This document shows, one piece after another, positions 1 through 7,331 of a DNA stretch of 44,187 bases (its first letter is position 1; each line of letters begins with the position of its first letter). Both the position numbers and the translations under genes were made by a program. The stretch covers positions 1-44,187 of the forward strand of contig CADBHI010000025.1 in assembly GCA_902794405.1 (NCBI GenBank). Direction: 5' to 3'. The notes beneath the pieces are model-generated. The model worked only from the letters and a program-made list of their open reading frames with translations, was not told where the DNA came from and did no database searches. Source of the stretch: an uncultured Prevotellaceae bacterium. Lineage in GTDB: Bacteria > Bacteroidota > Bacteroidia > Bacteroidales > Bacteroidaceae.

Positions 1-1
1 G

Positions 2-199
2 CTGCTGCCCGACGAGTTCACCAAGGAGCAGTACCGCCAGATGCGCCAGCAGCAGAACAAGCAGGGCGACGGCGAGAGCACGCTGCGCAGCTGGCAGAGC
101 CGCGGACATATCGTTTATGACGAGGCGAGCGGAAGGTACTGTAAGAGCGAAGCGTATAAAAGACGCTTCGGGATTCGGAATAACGGAATCCCGGGATAA
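2..199 (+). CDS. C-terminal end of an unidentified protein (5' truncated by window edge)
   Basis: Open from the first base in frame 2 to a TAA at 197-199, giving about 65 residues. The visible part is rich in Gln, Arg and Lys and includes TLRSWQSRGHIVYDE and GRYCKSEAYKRR. This resembles the small winged-helix-like tail at the end of some mobile-element primase/helicase proteins (DUF3987/VirE type) of Bacteroidota, but that is only a resemblance. The last residues (FGIRNNGIPG) are already encoded by the GGAAT/CCGG repeat patch that follows, so the natural C-terminus may have been altered by repeat growth. Real coding is supported by the G+C-rich codon pattern and amphipathic composition. No function is assigned. 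Confidence 0.5.
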   Translation: MLPDEFTKEQYRQMRQQQNKQGDGESTLRSWQSRGHIVYDEASGRYCKSEAYKRRFGIRNNGIPG

Positions 200-297
200 C
201 GGGATGCCGGAATGCCGGCAGGGCGGAATACCGGAATGCCGGAATGCCGGAATGCCGACACCGCCGGAATACCGGAATCCCGGAATGCCGGAATAAC
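171..297. repeat. Short-period degenerate tandem repeat (GGAATGCCG-type)
   Basis: About 125 bp built from variants of a 9-10 bp unit: GGAATGCCG, GGAATACCG, GGAATCCCG and GGAATAACG. Three consecutive exact GGAATGCCG-type units lie near 235-260. It starts inside the 3' end of the preceding gene and stops just before the A-rich start region of the next. The units are near-palindromic (CCGGAATnCCGG), so the transcript would fold. Confidence 0.85.
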
Positions 298-310
298 GAC
301 AATAAAAAAA

Positions 311-679
311 ATGAAAACCGAAAATAATCAGCAATGCTTCGTGCTGCTCTGGCGCATGCTGGAGCGCACGAGGCGCCTCCTCGGAGGTCAGTGTAAGCGG
401 TTCTGCATCCGCAATGTGTTGAAGGCGTGGTTCGGCTTTGAGGCCAACGATGACATGATCTGGGAAGTGTGCCGCCTGTGCGAGCAGGAGGGCTGGAACG
501 AGCTGCCGCCGCCGTCACTTTATCCGCGCAAGCACCGCGAATTGCTTCGGGCTATCGTGGCCGTCAGGACGGGCATCAGCTTCTATAAAGTGAACCTGAA
601 AGCGCTCGATGCGGCCTACAGCATCGCCTTCCCGAAGAGCACGTCCTTGAACGTGAACAAGAAAAAGAGGGTGAGCTGA
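311..679 (+). CDS. Hypothetical protein, 122 aa
   Basis: ATG at 311 follows an A-rich stretch (AATAAAAAAA), the usual Bacteroidota-style initiation context. The frame stays open further upstream, but only through the repeat patch, so I start at 311. The protein is basic, with no signal peptide or membrane segment. It has a Cys/Trp-rich first half (CKRFCIRN, WFGFEAND, CRLCEQEGWNE) and a Lys-rich tail. The regularly spaced hydrophobics suggest a small all-helical protein. I do not recognise the family. Position next to a possible mobile-element gene suggests an accessory function, which is inference. The stop codon lies in the loop of a terminator hairpin. Confidence 0.6.
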   Translation: MKTENNQQCFVLLWRMLERTRRLLGGQCKRFCIRNVLKAWFGFEANDDMIWEVCRLCEQEGWNELPPPSLYPRKHRELLRAIVAVRTGISFYKVNLKALDAAYSIAFPKSTSLNVNKKKRVS

Positions 680-691
680 ACTCACCCTCTT
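665..691. terminator. Bidirectional terminator hairpin between hypothetical gene and ilvC
   Basis: Perfect 11-bp stem AAGAGGGTGAG (665-675) and CTCACCCTCTT (681-691) around the loop CTGAA, which contains the stop codon of the upstream gene. It lies between convergent genes and has A/T-rich flanks on both sides, so it can serve both strands. Confidence 0.8.
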
Positions 692-717
692 AAATCCTTA
701 TTCTGCAGAATCACTTT

Positions 718-1736
718 TTACAGCTCCTGGTTCTCAGGACGCAGCTTGCGGACGGTCTCGCCGGCACGCCACATCTCCTGATTACGCATGGCCTCGAGCT
801 CCTTCTCCAAGCCGGCACGGTAGTCGGGCTTCGAGTTGGCATCGATGGTGATCTGAGCCTCGTTACCAGTCTTCACCGAGTAGTAGAGCCACTCCATAAC
901 GGGCTTGATGGCGTCGTGGAAACGGGGAGCCCAGTCGAGGGCACCACGCTGAGCGGTGGTCGAGCAGTTGGCGTACATCCAGTCCATACCCTTTGCGCCG
1001 AAGAGCGGGCCAAGGCTCTGGGTGAGCTCCTCAACGGTCTCGTTGAAGGCCTCCGAGGGAGAGTGGCCGTTCTCGCGCAGCACTTCGTACTGAGCGAGCA
1101 GCAGACCCTGGATGGCACCCATCAGTGAGCCGCGCTCACCGGTGAGGTCAGAGGTAGCCTCGCGCTGGAAGGTGGTTTCGAACAAGTAGCCGGCACCGAT
1201 ACCGATACCGAAGGCCAGTGTCTTCTCCTTGGCCTTGCCGGTAGCGTCCTGATAGATGGCGTACGAGCAGTTCAGACCGCGACCCTCGCAGAACATGGTG
1301 CGGAGGCTGGTGCCGGAACCCTTGGGAGCCACCATGATGACGTCGACATCCTTGGGAGGAATCACACCCGTGCGGTCGCTCCAGTTGATAGCGAAGCCGT
1401 GGCTGTAGTACAGCGTCTTGCCGGGCTTCAGATATTTCTTGATGGTGGGCCACTGCTGAATCTGACCAGCGTCACCGCAGCCTCCTCAATCGAGAAGAGG
1501 GTCTTGCCAGGCACCCAACCGTCGGCCACAGCCTTGTCGTAGGTCTTACCCTGACGCTGTCCGACGATGACGTTGAAGCCGTTGTCGCGCAGGTTGCAGG
1601 CCTGTCCAGGGCCCTGAACACCATAACCGATGACGGCAATCACCTCATCCTTCAATACTTCACGTGCTTTCTCCAAAGAGAACTCCTTGCTGGTGACTAC
1701 AGTTTCCATTACGCCACCAAAATTCATTTCTGCCAT
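718..1736 (-). pseudogene. ilvC: Ketol-acid reductoisomerase (EC 1.1.1.86), frame disrupted by a short deletion
   Basis: IlvC reduces and isomerises acetolactate and acetohydroxybutyrate with NADPH and Mg2+, the second step of Val/Leu/Ile synthesis. The N-terminal part (1736 down to about 1478) has the Rossmann motif IGYGVQGPGQA and NVIVGQRQGKTYDKA, then ends in the wrong frame after LFSIEEAA. The correct sequence resumes one frame over at DAGQIQQWPTIKKYL and continues through VAPKGSGTSLRTMF, SDLTGERGSLMGA and MDWMYANCSTTAQRG to the end (LRPENQEL). Between EEAA and DAGQ the family normally has about ten residues (RGxIIxYLLS). The frame offset fits a loss of 3n+1 nt, and restoring 31 nt gives 349 codons, close to Bacteroidota IlvC. 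The break is near 1471-1477. It is either a true lesion, which would block branched-chain synthesis, or an assembly error. Confidence 0.9.
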
Positions 1737-1869
1737 TTTGTTTTAATGTTTAATGTTACACATATCCCTTGCGTACTATGCCAGCCCTAACCCGAGAGCC
1801 GTCGTCTTAACAGTCCACTCGGAGCTTGCTCGAAGCCCCGACGAGGGGTTAACTCATAAAAATCGCTTG
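1737..1869 (-). promoter_or_regulatory. Structured 5' leader of ilvC
   Basis: The predicted ilvC transcript has a leader of about 130 nt. It contains a CCCC-tcgtc-GGGG hairpin (near 1842-1854), the near-palindrome TCGAGCaaGCTCCGA and further G+C-rich pairing segments, unlike the A+T-rich flanks. No leader peptide rich in Ile, Leu or Val is visible; the only small frames are MS* and MCNIKH*. A regulatory leader or a dispersed structured repeat both fit. Confidence 0.4.
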
Positions 1870-1900
1870 CAAAGTTAGCAAATTGCCAACAAATAGCCAA
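1870..1900 (-). promoter_or_regulatory. Bacteroidota-type promoter of ilvC
   Basis: On the minus strand TAACTTTG (1870-1877) matches the -7 consensus TAnnTTTG, with TTGG (1897-1900) 19 nt upstream as the -33 element. Confidence 0.6.
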
Positions 1901-1940
1901 ATTTTCTATTTTATTTATACCAAATTAACCAAAAAAGTAG

Positions 1941-1948
1941 TATCTTTG
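1941..1948 (+). promoter_or_regulatory. Promoter -7 element of the GH2 gene
   Basis: TATCTTTG matches TAnnTTTG and lies about 75 nt before the start codon. No clear -33 TTTG is seen. It is divergent from the ilvC promoter. Confidence 0.5.
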
Positions 1949-2021
1949 CAGCAAGCTTAACGAATAAACGAAAGCAAAATGAGAAATAACAATACTTACC
2001 ATAACAAAACAAAACCAACAA

Positions 2022-3839
2022 ATGATGAAGAAGATTCTTAGTACTATCATGCTGCTGGTGGGAGCATGGCTTCCTACGGCACAGGCAGCCGAGGCGCTGC
2101 CGCTGATTCAAAACGTGAACGCCTACGAGAGCATGTCGCTCAACGGCGCGTGGAACTACATTGTCGACGTGCAGGAGGAGGGCTACTACGACTACCGCAT
2201 GAACCCTACACGCTGGGGATTCTTCCAGAACGCCAAGCCGCAGCGACCCGAAGACCTCATCGAGTATGACTTCGACAAGGCCCCGACGATGCAGATTCCC
2301 GGCGACTGGAACACACAGGACGATCGGCTGTTCTTCTACGAGGGCACCGTGTGGTTCAAGAAGAGCTTCCAGGCCGTGCCGATGACGGACTACACTACCC
2401 TACTCTATTTCGGTGCCGTGAACTACGACTGCCACGTCTATATCAACACCAAGCATGTGGGGCACCACATCGGCGGCTTCACACCCTTCAACTACGACAT
2501 CAGCGACCTGCTGAAGGAGGGCGAGAACACTATCATCGTCAAGGTGGACAACAAGCGCCACGCCGAGGATGTGCCCACGCAGATCTTCGACTGGTGGAAT
2601 TACGGCGGCATCACCCGTGACGTGAAGCTCGTCAAGGTGCCGAAGACCTATGTCGAGGACTACAGCCTGCAGCTGCAGAAGGCCGACGCCAAGGCCAAGA
2701 CCCGCCAGATAGACTTCTCGCTCAAGCTCAACACAGCCGCTGCCGGGCACAACGTCACGGTGAGCATACCCGAGCTGAAACTGACGCAGAAGGGCGTGAC
2801 CGATGCCGAAGGAAAAGTTGCCGCATCGCTGAAGGTGGCTGCCAAGAAACTGAGCCTATGGTCGCCTGCCACCCCCAAGCGCTATCTCGTAGAAATTACC
2901 GTCGACAATTCCACCATCGCCGACAGCATCGGATTCCGCACCATCGAGACCCGCGACAAGCAGATACTGCTCAACGGACAGCCCATTTTCCTGAAAGGCA
3001 TCTCCATCCATAACGAGAAGCCCAACGGCGGTGGCCGAGCCAATAGCGTGGACGATGCCCACACGCTGCTGACCTGGGCCAAGGAGCTGGGTTGCAACTT
3101 CGTGCGCCTGGCACACTATCCGCACCATGAAGAAATGGTACGCGAGGCCGAGCGAATGGGCATCCTGGTATGGTCGGAGATTCCCGTCTACTGGACGATT
3201 GCCTGGAACAACACGAAGACCTTTGAGAACGCCCGTCAGCAGCTGACCGACATGATCAGCCGCGACCACAACCGCGCCAACGTCATCATCTGGAGTATTG
3301 CCAACGAGACGCCCCACTCTGCCCAGCGCGACAACTTCCTCGGCCGGTTGGCAGAGTACGCCCGTACGCTCGACAACACCCGCCTCATCTCGATGGCGAT
3401 GGAAGTGACAGGCGCCTCGAACTACGTGAACCGTCTGAACGACAACATGAACAAGTACGTCGACGTGGTATCGTTCAACCAGTACATCGGCTGGTACCGC
3501 GACGTGAACGACGCCCCGAAGATGAAGTGGGAGATTCCCTATAACAAGCCCGTGATTATCAGCGAGTTCGGCGGCGGTGCCAAGTACGGCTACCACGGTG
3601 CGAAGAACCAGCGCTGGACAGAAGAATTCCAGGAGAACCTCTACATCGAGAACCTCGCCATGATCGACAAGATTGAGGGTCTCGCAGGTACCACGCCCTG
3701 GATTCTGAAGGACTTCCGCTCACCGCGCCGCGTGCTGAACGGCATTCAGGACTACTATAACCGAAAGGGCGTAGTCAGCGACAAGGGCGAGAAGAAGAAG
3801 GCCTTCTTTGTCCTGAAAGAGTGGTACGACAAGAAATAA
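2022..3839 (+). CDS. Secreted glycoside hydrolase family 2 (beta-glucuronidase/beta-galactosidase type)
   Basis: 605 aa, compact for GH2. Residues 1-22 form a signal peptide (MMKKILSTIMLLVGAWL..AQA). A sugar-binding jelly-roll domain follows (about 30-205, with WNYGGITRDV at its end), then an immunoglobulin-like domain (about 210-305) and a TIM barrel. The barrel holds the acid/base Glu429 in SIANETP and the nucleophile Glu515 in IISEFGGGAKYG. LLNGQPIFLKGISIHNE and VRLAHYPHHE are typical GH2 barrel entry motifs. The family removes terminal beta-linked hexose or hexuronate; the compact form resembles beta-glucuronidases, but substrate cannot be fixed from sequence. The gene ends exactly where the oppositely oriented thioesterase gene ends (0-bp gap) and separates it from ilvC. 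Confidence 0.9.
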   Translation: MMKKILSTIMLLVGAWLPTAQAAEALPLIQNVNAYESMSLNGAWNYIVDVQEEGYYDYRMNPTRWGFFQNAKPQRPEDLIEYDFDKAPTMQIPGDWNTQDDRLFFYEGTVWFKKSFQAVPMTDYTTLLYFGAVNYDCHVYINTKHVGHHIGGFTPFNYDISDLLKEGENTIIVKVDNKRHAEDVPTQIFDWWNYGGITRDVKLVKVPKTYVEDYSLQLQKADAKAKTRQIDFSLKLNTAAAGHNVTVSIPELKLTQKGVTDAEGKVAASLKVAAKKLSLWSPATPKRYLVEITVDNSTIADSIGFRTIETRDKQILLNGQPIFLKGISIHNEKPNGGGRANSVDDAHTLLTWAKELGCNFVRLAHYPHHEEMVREAERMGILVWSEIPVYWTIAWNNTKTFENARQQLTDMISRDHNRANVIIWSIANETPHSAQRDNFLGRLAEYARTLDNTRLISMAMEVTGASNYVNRLNDNMNKYVDVVSFNQYIGWYRDVNDAPKMKWEIPYNKPVIISEFGGGAKYGYHGAKNQRWTEEFQENLYIENLAMIDKIEGLAGTTPWILKDFRSPRRVLNGIQDYYNRKGVVSDKGEKKKAFFVLKEWYDKK

Positions 3840-4580
3840 TCAGAAGAACTGCACCTTACTGCGACAGCACTCAGTACCATCGGTACGTACGATGCGAACG
3901 CAATATCCATTGTCGGCGGTTAATTCTCGGTAGAACGAGAGTTGATCGCCGGCATGAGCTTCAGCCACATAGGCTATCTCGAAACGCTTGACGGCGTGCT
4001 CCTTGTACCAGTCAAGGGGCCACAGGTCGAGCACATGCTCAATGTACTTTACGCTGTTGATGTGGCCGTTGATGTCCACATCGTTATAATAGGTGTCGAT
4101 GGTACGCACCAGCTGGGCATTGTCCGACATCTTTACACGGCCGCCCTTGTCGATGGGGCATTCCTTATCGGTCACAATCCAGTCGTTGATGGCACCGTTG
4201 TCAATCGAGTAGATGTCCGTAGGCTGGCGCGTCTCTGTATCAATCATCGCCCAGATGCTACGTCCATAGCCGTAGACACCCCCCTCCTGACCGACGACGG
4301 CGAAGTTACGGCTGGTGAAATAACGCATGGCCGACTCTACCCACGTCTCGACGTTGAACTTGGTATACTGTACAGGCATTTCCACCATCTCGATAGCCAA
4401 ACGGGAGAGCACCCACGACCGATTAATCGTCATGAGCCGCTTCATGCCAAAGCCGCGATCCGTAGAGTGGAAGTCGGCAGCATTGAGCATGTGGTTGCCT
4501 AAATGGCCCATAAAAAGACGGCCGGAGAAGTCGCAGTGGAACGGCTCGGCCATAAACTGGTAACGTCCAACCTTATCCAT
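3840..4580 (-). CDS. Acyl-ACP thioesterase (double hot-dog, PF01643)
   Basis: 246 aa from ATG at 4580. This start overlaps the last 8 nt of ilvN (ATGGATAA) and has GGGAG about 8 nt upstream; an earlier ATG at 4610 would give ten extra residues. The family releases fatty acids from acyl carrier protein through two hot-dog domains. The first contains TKFNVETWVESAMRYFTSRNF and the second the characteristic NDVDINGHINSVKYIEHVLDL. In Bacteroidales this gene commonly sits between ilvN and ilvC, as here apart from the inserted GH2 gene. The link to branched-chain synthesis may be in supplying or releasing branched acyl chains, which is inference. Translation is probably coupled to ilvN. Confidence 0.88.
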   Translation of the reverse strand: MDKVGRYQFMAEPFHCDFSGRLFMGHLGNHMLNAADFHSTDRGFGMKRLMTINRSWVLSRLAIEMVEMPVQYTKFNVETWVESAMRYFTSRNFAVVGQEGGVYGYGRSIWAMIDTETRQPTDIYSIDNGAINDWIVTDKECPIDKGGRVKMSDNAQLVRTIDTYYNDVDINGHINSVKYIEHVLDLWPLDWYKEHAVKRFEIAYVAEAHAGDQLSFYRELTADNGYCVRIVRTDGTECCRSKVQFF

Positions 4581-5196
4581 GATGTTGCTCCCTTTCCTCC
4601 AAGAATGCACTCACCTGCTCCTGCGTGCCGCGGGTTACGGCAATACGGCCTGAGCGGGTGTACTGGAACACACAGTCAAAGGCATTGAGCGACTTGTAAA
4701 GCTCTACAATCTGCTCCGTCACACCGTACATCATCACAATGGTATAGGTGGGGTTCACCTCGATGATGCTGGCACCATAGCGGCGAATGGTACGAGAGAT
4801 CTCCGAGTTCCCGAGCACCTTCTCCGTTGAAAGTTTGTAAAGACCCGTCTCGCGTATAAACAACTGGTCGTCAGTGAAGTAGTTGGCCTTTACCACGTCA
4901 ATCTTCTTCTCTATCTGACGGGTAATCTTGATAATCTGGTCCTCGTCGCTCCAGGCGGTAATGGTGTATTTATGCACCCCGGGAATGCTCGATGCACTCA
5001 CGTTCAGGCTCTCGATATTCACCTGACGGCGGGTAAACACGGCGGTAATCTGGTTCAGGATACCGGCCACGTTCTCGGAGTAGACCAACAGAGTATAGAG
5101 AGAGGGGCCAGAAGGGCCAGAAGGCCCACCCAAGCCCTCCCGAGGGGAGGGGTGTTTGGTTACTTGATTCGGAATGTTTTTATCTTTGTTCTCCAT
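4573..5196 (-). CDS. ilvN: Acetolactate synthase small (regulatory) subunit with a repeat-encoded N-terminal insert
   Basis: 207 aa. Binds the large subunit and carries the feedback-inhibition ACT domain: LYTLLVYSENVAGILNQITAVF, then RRQVNIESLNVSASSIPGVHKYTI. A C-terminal domain follows (KANYFTDDQLFIRETGLYKL..ISRTIRRYGASIIEVNP). Family members begin a few residues before LYTL. Here about 30 residues precede it, and KHPSPREGLGGPSGPSGPS is translated from a palindromic repeat (5101-5156) whose inverted copy lies just upstream of the start codon. The ATG at 5196 is the only suitable start. The gene lies 83 nt after ilvB and overlaps the thioesterase start, so it belongs to one operon. The N-terminal extension is probably disordered and tolerated. 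Confidence 0.92.
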   Translation of the reverse strand: MENKDKNIPNQVTKHPSPREGLGGPSGPSGPSLYTLLVYSENVAGILNQITAVFTRRQVNIESLNVSASSIPGVHKYTITAWSDEDQIIKITRQIEKKIDVVKANYFTDDQLFIRETGLYKLSTEKVLGNSEISRTIRRYGASIIEVNPTYTIVMMYGVTEQIVELYKSLNAFDCVFQYTRSGRIAVTRGTQEQVSAFLEEREQHHG

Positions 5197-5263
5197 CTTC
5201 TAATGCTTTATTTTTTCTTTAAGTATTTAAACATCCCTCCCTTCGGGAGGGCTTGGGTGGGCC
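5123..5263. repeat. Inverted pair of palindromic repeats flanking the ilvN start
   Basis: Copy A (5123-5156) lies inside ilvN and copy B (5229-5263) in the ilvB-ilvN gap. They are inverted, with 33 of about 35 positions complementary. Each also holds a local hairpin: in copy B, CCCTCCC and GGGAGGG around TTC. In the mRNA the pair would close a stem with a loop of about 72 nt containing the ilvN ATG (5196). Next to copy A, CCTTCTGGC-type 9-bp units encode the GPS repeats. Confidence 0.85.
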
Positions 5264-5279
5264 CTCTCGGGCCCTCGTC

Positions 5280-6986
5280 CTATATCTCCAGCTTCATATC
5301 ATTCACATTCATGCCCGGCGGCGTCATCGGCAGCACGTTGTCCTCCTCCTTGATGGCACACTCCAGGATGAACGGGCCGTCGGTTGTCAGCATCTTCTCA
5401 ACGGCGGCAGCCAGGTCCTTGCGGTCGGTCACGGCCTGATAGGGAATGCCGTAGCCCTGGGCTATCAGCTCGTAGCAGGGATTCATCATCTTCGTGAACG
5501 ACTTGCGGCGCATCCAGAACATATCCTGCCACTGGCGCACGTTGCCCAGATAGTGGTTGTTCAGCAGAATCATCTTCACCGGAGCCTTCTGTTCCATGAT
5601 GGTGCCCAGTTCCTCGATACACATCTGGAAACCGCCGTCGCCCATGAAGCAGCACACCTGACGGCCAGGTGCTCCGAAGGTGGCTCCAATGGCGGCAGGC
5701 ATGCCGTAGCCCATCGTTCCCAAGCCTCCGCTGGTGCAGATGCTACGCTTATGGTAATACTTGAAGTAACGTGTTGCAAATAGCTGGTTCTGACCGACAT
5801 CCGTCACCAGTACAGCATCGTTCTGTGCCTGCTCGGCAACGGCATTCACCACCTCGCCCATCAGCAGCGGACCTTCCTTCGGATGGATGGCGGGCTCAAT
5901 CACTTTTACCCGTTCCTGATCGTCCAGCTCCCTGAACGACTCGCGCCATTCCTTGTGCGAATTCTTATTGACCAGGGCCGTCAGTGCCGGCAGCGACTCC
6001 TTACAGTCGGCCACCACAGCCACATGAGCCTTCACGTTCTTGTCTATCTCCGAACGGTCGATGTCCAGGTGGATAATCTTCGCCTGCTTAGCGTAGGTCT
6101 TCGTATTTCCCGTCACACGGTCGCTGAACCTCATACCGATGGCAATCAGCACGTCGCACTCCTGTTCCTTAAGGTTCACGGCGTAGTTGCCGTGCATGCC
6201 GAGCATGCCGACGTTCAGCGGATGGTTCGAAGGCAGCGCCGAGAGTCCGAGCATCGTGCGGCCGGCGGGAATGTCGGCCTTCTCCAAGAACGCCTTCAGC
6301 TCCTCCTGAGCGTTACCCAGTTCCACCCCCTGCCCTACCAGCGCCAGCGGTTTCTTGGCGTTGTTAATCAGTTCGGCAGCCTCGCGGACGGCAGCCTCGT
6401 CAAGCTTAGGATAAGGTACGTACGAGCGTATGAAGTCCACCTTCTTGGGTTCCCAGTCAATCTCCTCGACCTGCGCATTTTTGGCGAAGTCGAGCACCAC
6501 AGGGCCAGGCCTTCCCGTTCGTGCGATGTAGAACGCACGGCTAACGGCCCACGCCACATCCTCAGCGCGACGTATCTGATACGACCACTTCGAGATGGGC
6601 TGCGACACGCCTACGAGGTCCACCTCCTGAAAAGCATCGGTACCCAGTGCCGAAATAGGCACCTGTCCGGCAATGACCACAATCGGCGTCGAGTCGAGCA
6701 TAGCGTCGGCAATACCCGTCAGCGTGTTGGTCACGCCAGGGCCGCTCGTCACCAGGGCCACGCCCACCTCACCACTGACACGGGCATAGCCCTCGGCAGC
6801 ATGGGTGGCACCCTGCTCGTGGCGTACCAGTATGTGGTCAAAGCATTTCTTCACTCCACGTGTGTAGTCGAACAGCGCATCGTAGACGGGCATGATGCTG
6901 CCGCCGGGGTAGCCGAAGATGGTCTTCACGCCCTCAGCCCGCAGTGCCCTCATCAGCGCTTTCGAACCAGTTATTCTATCTTTCAT
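5280..6986 (-). CDS. ilvB: Acetolactate synthase large (catalytic) subunit, EC 2.2.1.6
   Basis: 568 aa, full length. ThDP-dependent condensation of two pyruvates, or pyruvate with 2-oxobutyrate. The PYR domain has FGYPGGSIMPVYDAL and the catalytic Glu57 in HEQGATHAAEGYAR, followed by SGPGVTNTLTGIADAMLDS. The central FAD-binding domain spans about 190-350. The PP domain has the Mg-ThDP motif MGDGGFQM (about 448-455) through LLNNHYLG (474-481). It is the first gene of the ilvB-ilvN-thioesterase operon, downstream of a triplicated promoter repeat. ilvD, which usually precedes ilvB in Bacteroidales, is absent from this window. Confidence 0.96.
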   Translation of the reverse strand: MKDRITGSKALMRALRAEGVKTIFGYPGGSIMPVYDALFDYTRGVKKCFDHILVRHEQGATHAAEGYARVSGEVGVALVTSGPGVTNTLTGIADAMLDSTPIVVIAGQVPISALGTDAFQEVDLVGVSQPISKWSYQIRRAEDVAWAVSRAFYIARTGRPGPVVLDFAKNAQVEEIDWEPKKVDFIRSYVPYPKLDEAAVREAAELINNAKKPLALVGQGVELGNAQEELKAFLEKADIPAGRTMLGLSALPSNHPLNVGMLGMHGNYAVNLKEQECDVLIAIGMRFSDRVTGNTKTYAKQAKIIHLDIDRSEIDKNVKAHVAVVADCKESLPALTALVNKNSHKEWRESFRELDDQERVKVIEPAIHPKEGPLLMGEVVNAVAEQAQNDAVLVTDVGQNQLFATRYFKYYHKRSICTSGGLGTMGYGMPAAIGATFGAPGRQVCCFMGDGGFQMCIEELGTIMEQKAPVKMILLNNHYLGNVRQWQDMFWMRRKSFTKMMNPCYELIAQGYGIPYQAVTDRKDLAAAVEKMLTTDGPFILECAIKEEDNVLPMTPPGMNVNDMKLEI

Positions 6987-7023
6987 ATCTCGTTTTGTTA
7001 CGTTCTCAATCGAAAAAACGCTG

Positions 7024-7255
7024 CAAAGTTACGAAAAGTCGAGCGAAGAACAAAACAAATATTTGTTTTTTCTTCCGAGACGGAGTAAGTTCGCCATCTT
7101 TGATGGCAAAGTTACGAAAAAACGAGTGAAATGCAAAAGGAAAGCTTGCTTTTCTTTTCATTTCCGAGTGCTAAGTAAGTTCGGCATAGCCAAAGTTACG
7201 AAAAAACGAGTGAAATGCAAAAGGAAAGCTTGCTTTTCTTTTCATTTCCGAGTGC
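7024..7255 (-). repeat. Three tandem promoter-bearing repeats upstream of ilvB
   Basis: Two exact 65-bp copies (7107-7171, 7191-7255) in an 84-bp period, plus a diverged copy at 7024-7106. Each starts with CAAAGTTACGAAAA. On the minus strand that reads TAACTTTG, a perfect TAnnTTTG promoter element, at 7024-7031, 7107-7114 and 7191-7198. The proximal one would start ilvB mRNA about 30 nt before the ATG. The copies also contain the near-palindrome AAAGCTTGCTTTT; the diverged copy has AAACAAATATTTGTTT. This accounts for the gene-free stretch 6987-7331. Confidence 0.8.
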
Positions 7256-7268
7256 AAACAGTAAAACA

Positions 7269-7306
7269 TTGCCGCACCTCGGCCTTTAACGACAGAGATG
7301 CGGCAA
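7269..7306 (-). terminator. Terminator of the Lys/Ala-rich protein gene
   Basis: Inverted repeat TTGCCGCACCTC (7269-7280) and GAGATGCGGCAA (7295-7306), a 12-bp stem with one G-T-type mismatch. On the minus strand it is followed by TGTTTTAC. It sits 26 nt after the stop codon of the gene at 7332-7751. Confidence 0.7.
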
Positions 7307-7331
7307 GTCTTTTGGTATTTCGAAAAAGGAA

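Noticed and set aside
1780-1860. tRNA-like folded segment before ilvC
   Set aside because: No T-arm GTTCnA motif, no CCA end and no consistent cloverleaf could be drawn.
2856-3596. Minus-strand open frame inside the GH2 gene
   Set aside because: The GH2 frame carries both catalytic residues and complete domains; the antisense frame has no recognisable domain.
5883-7088. Long plus-strand open frame (about 400 codons) opposite ilvB
   Set aside because: The ilvB frame has full family motifs; this is a codon-bias shadow with His/Arg/Val-rich nonsense composition.
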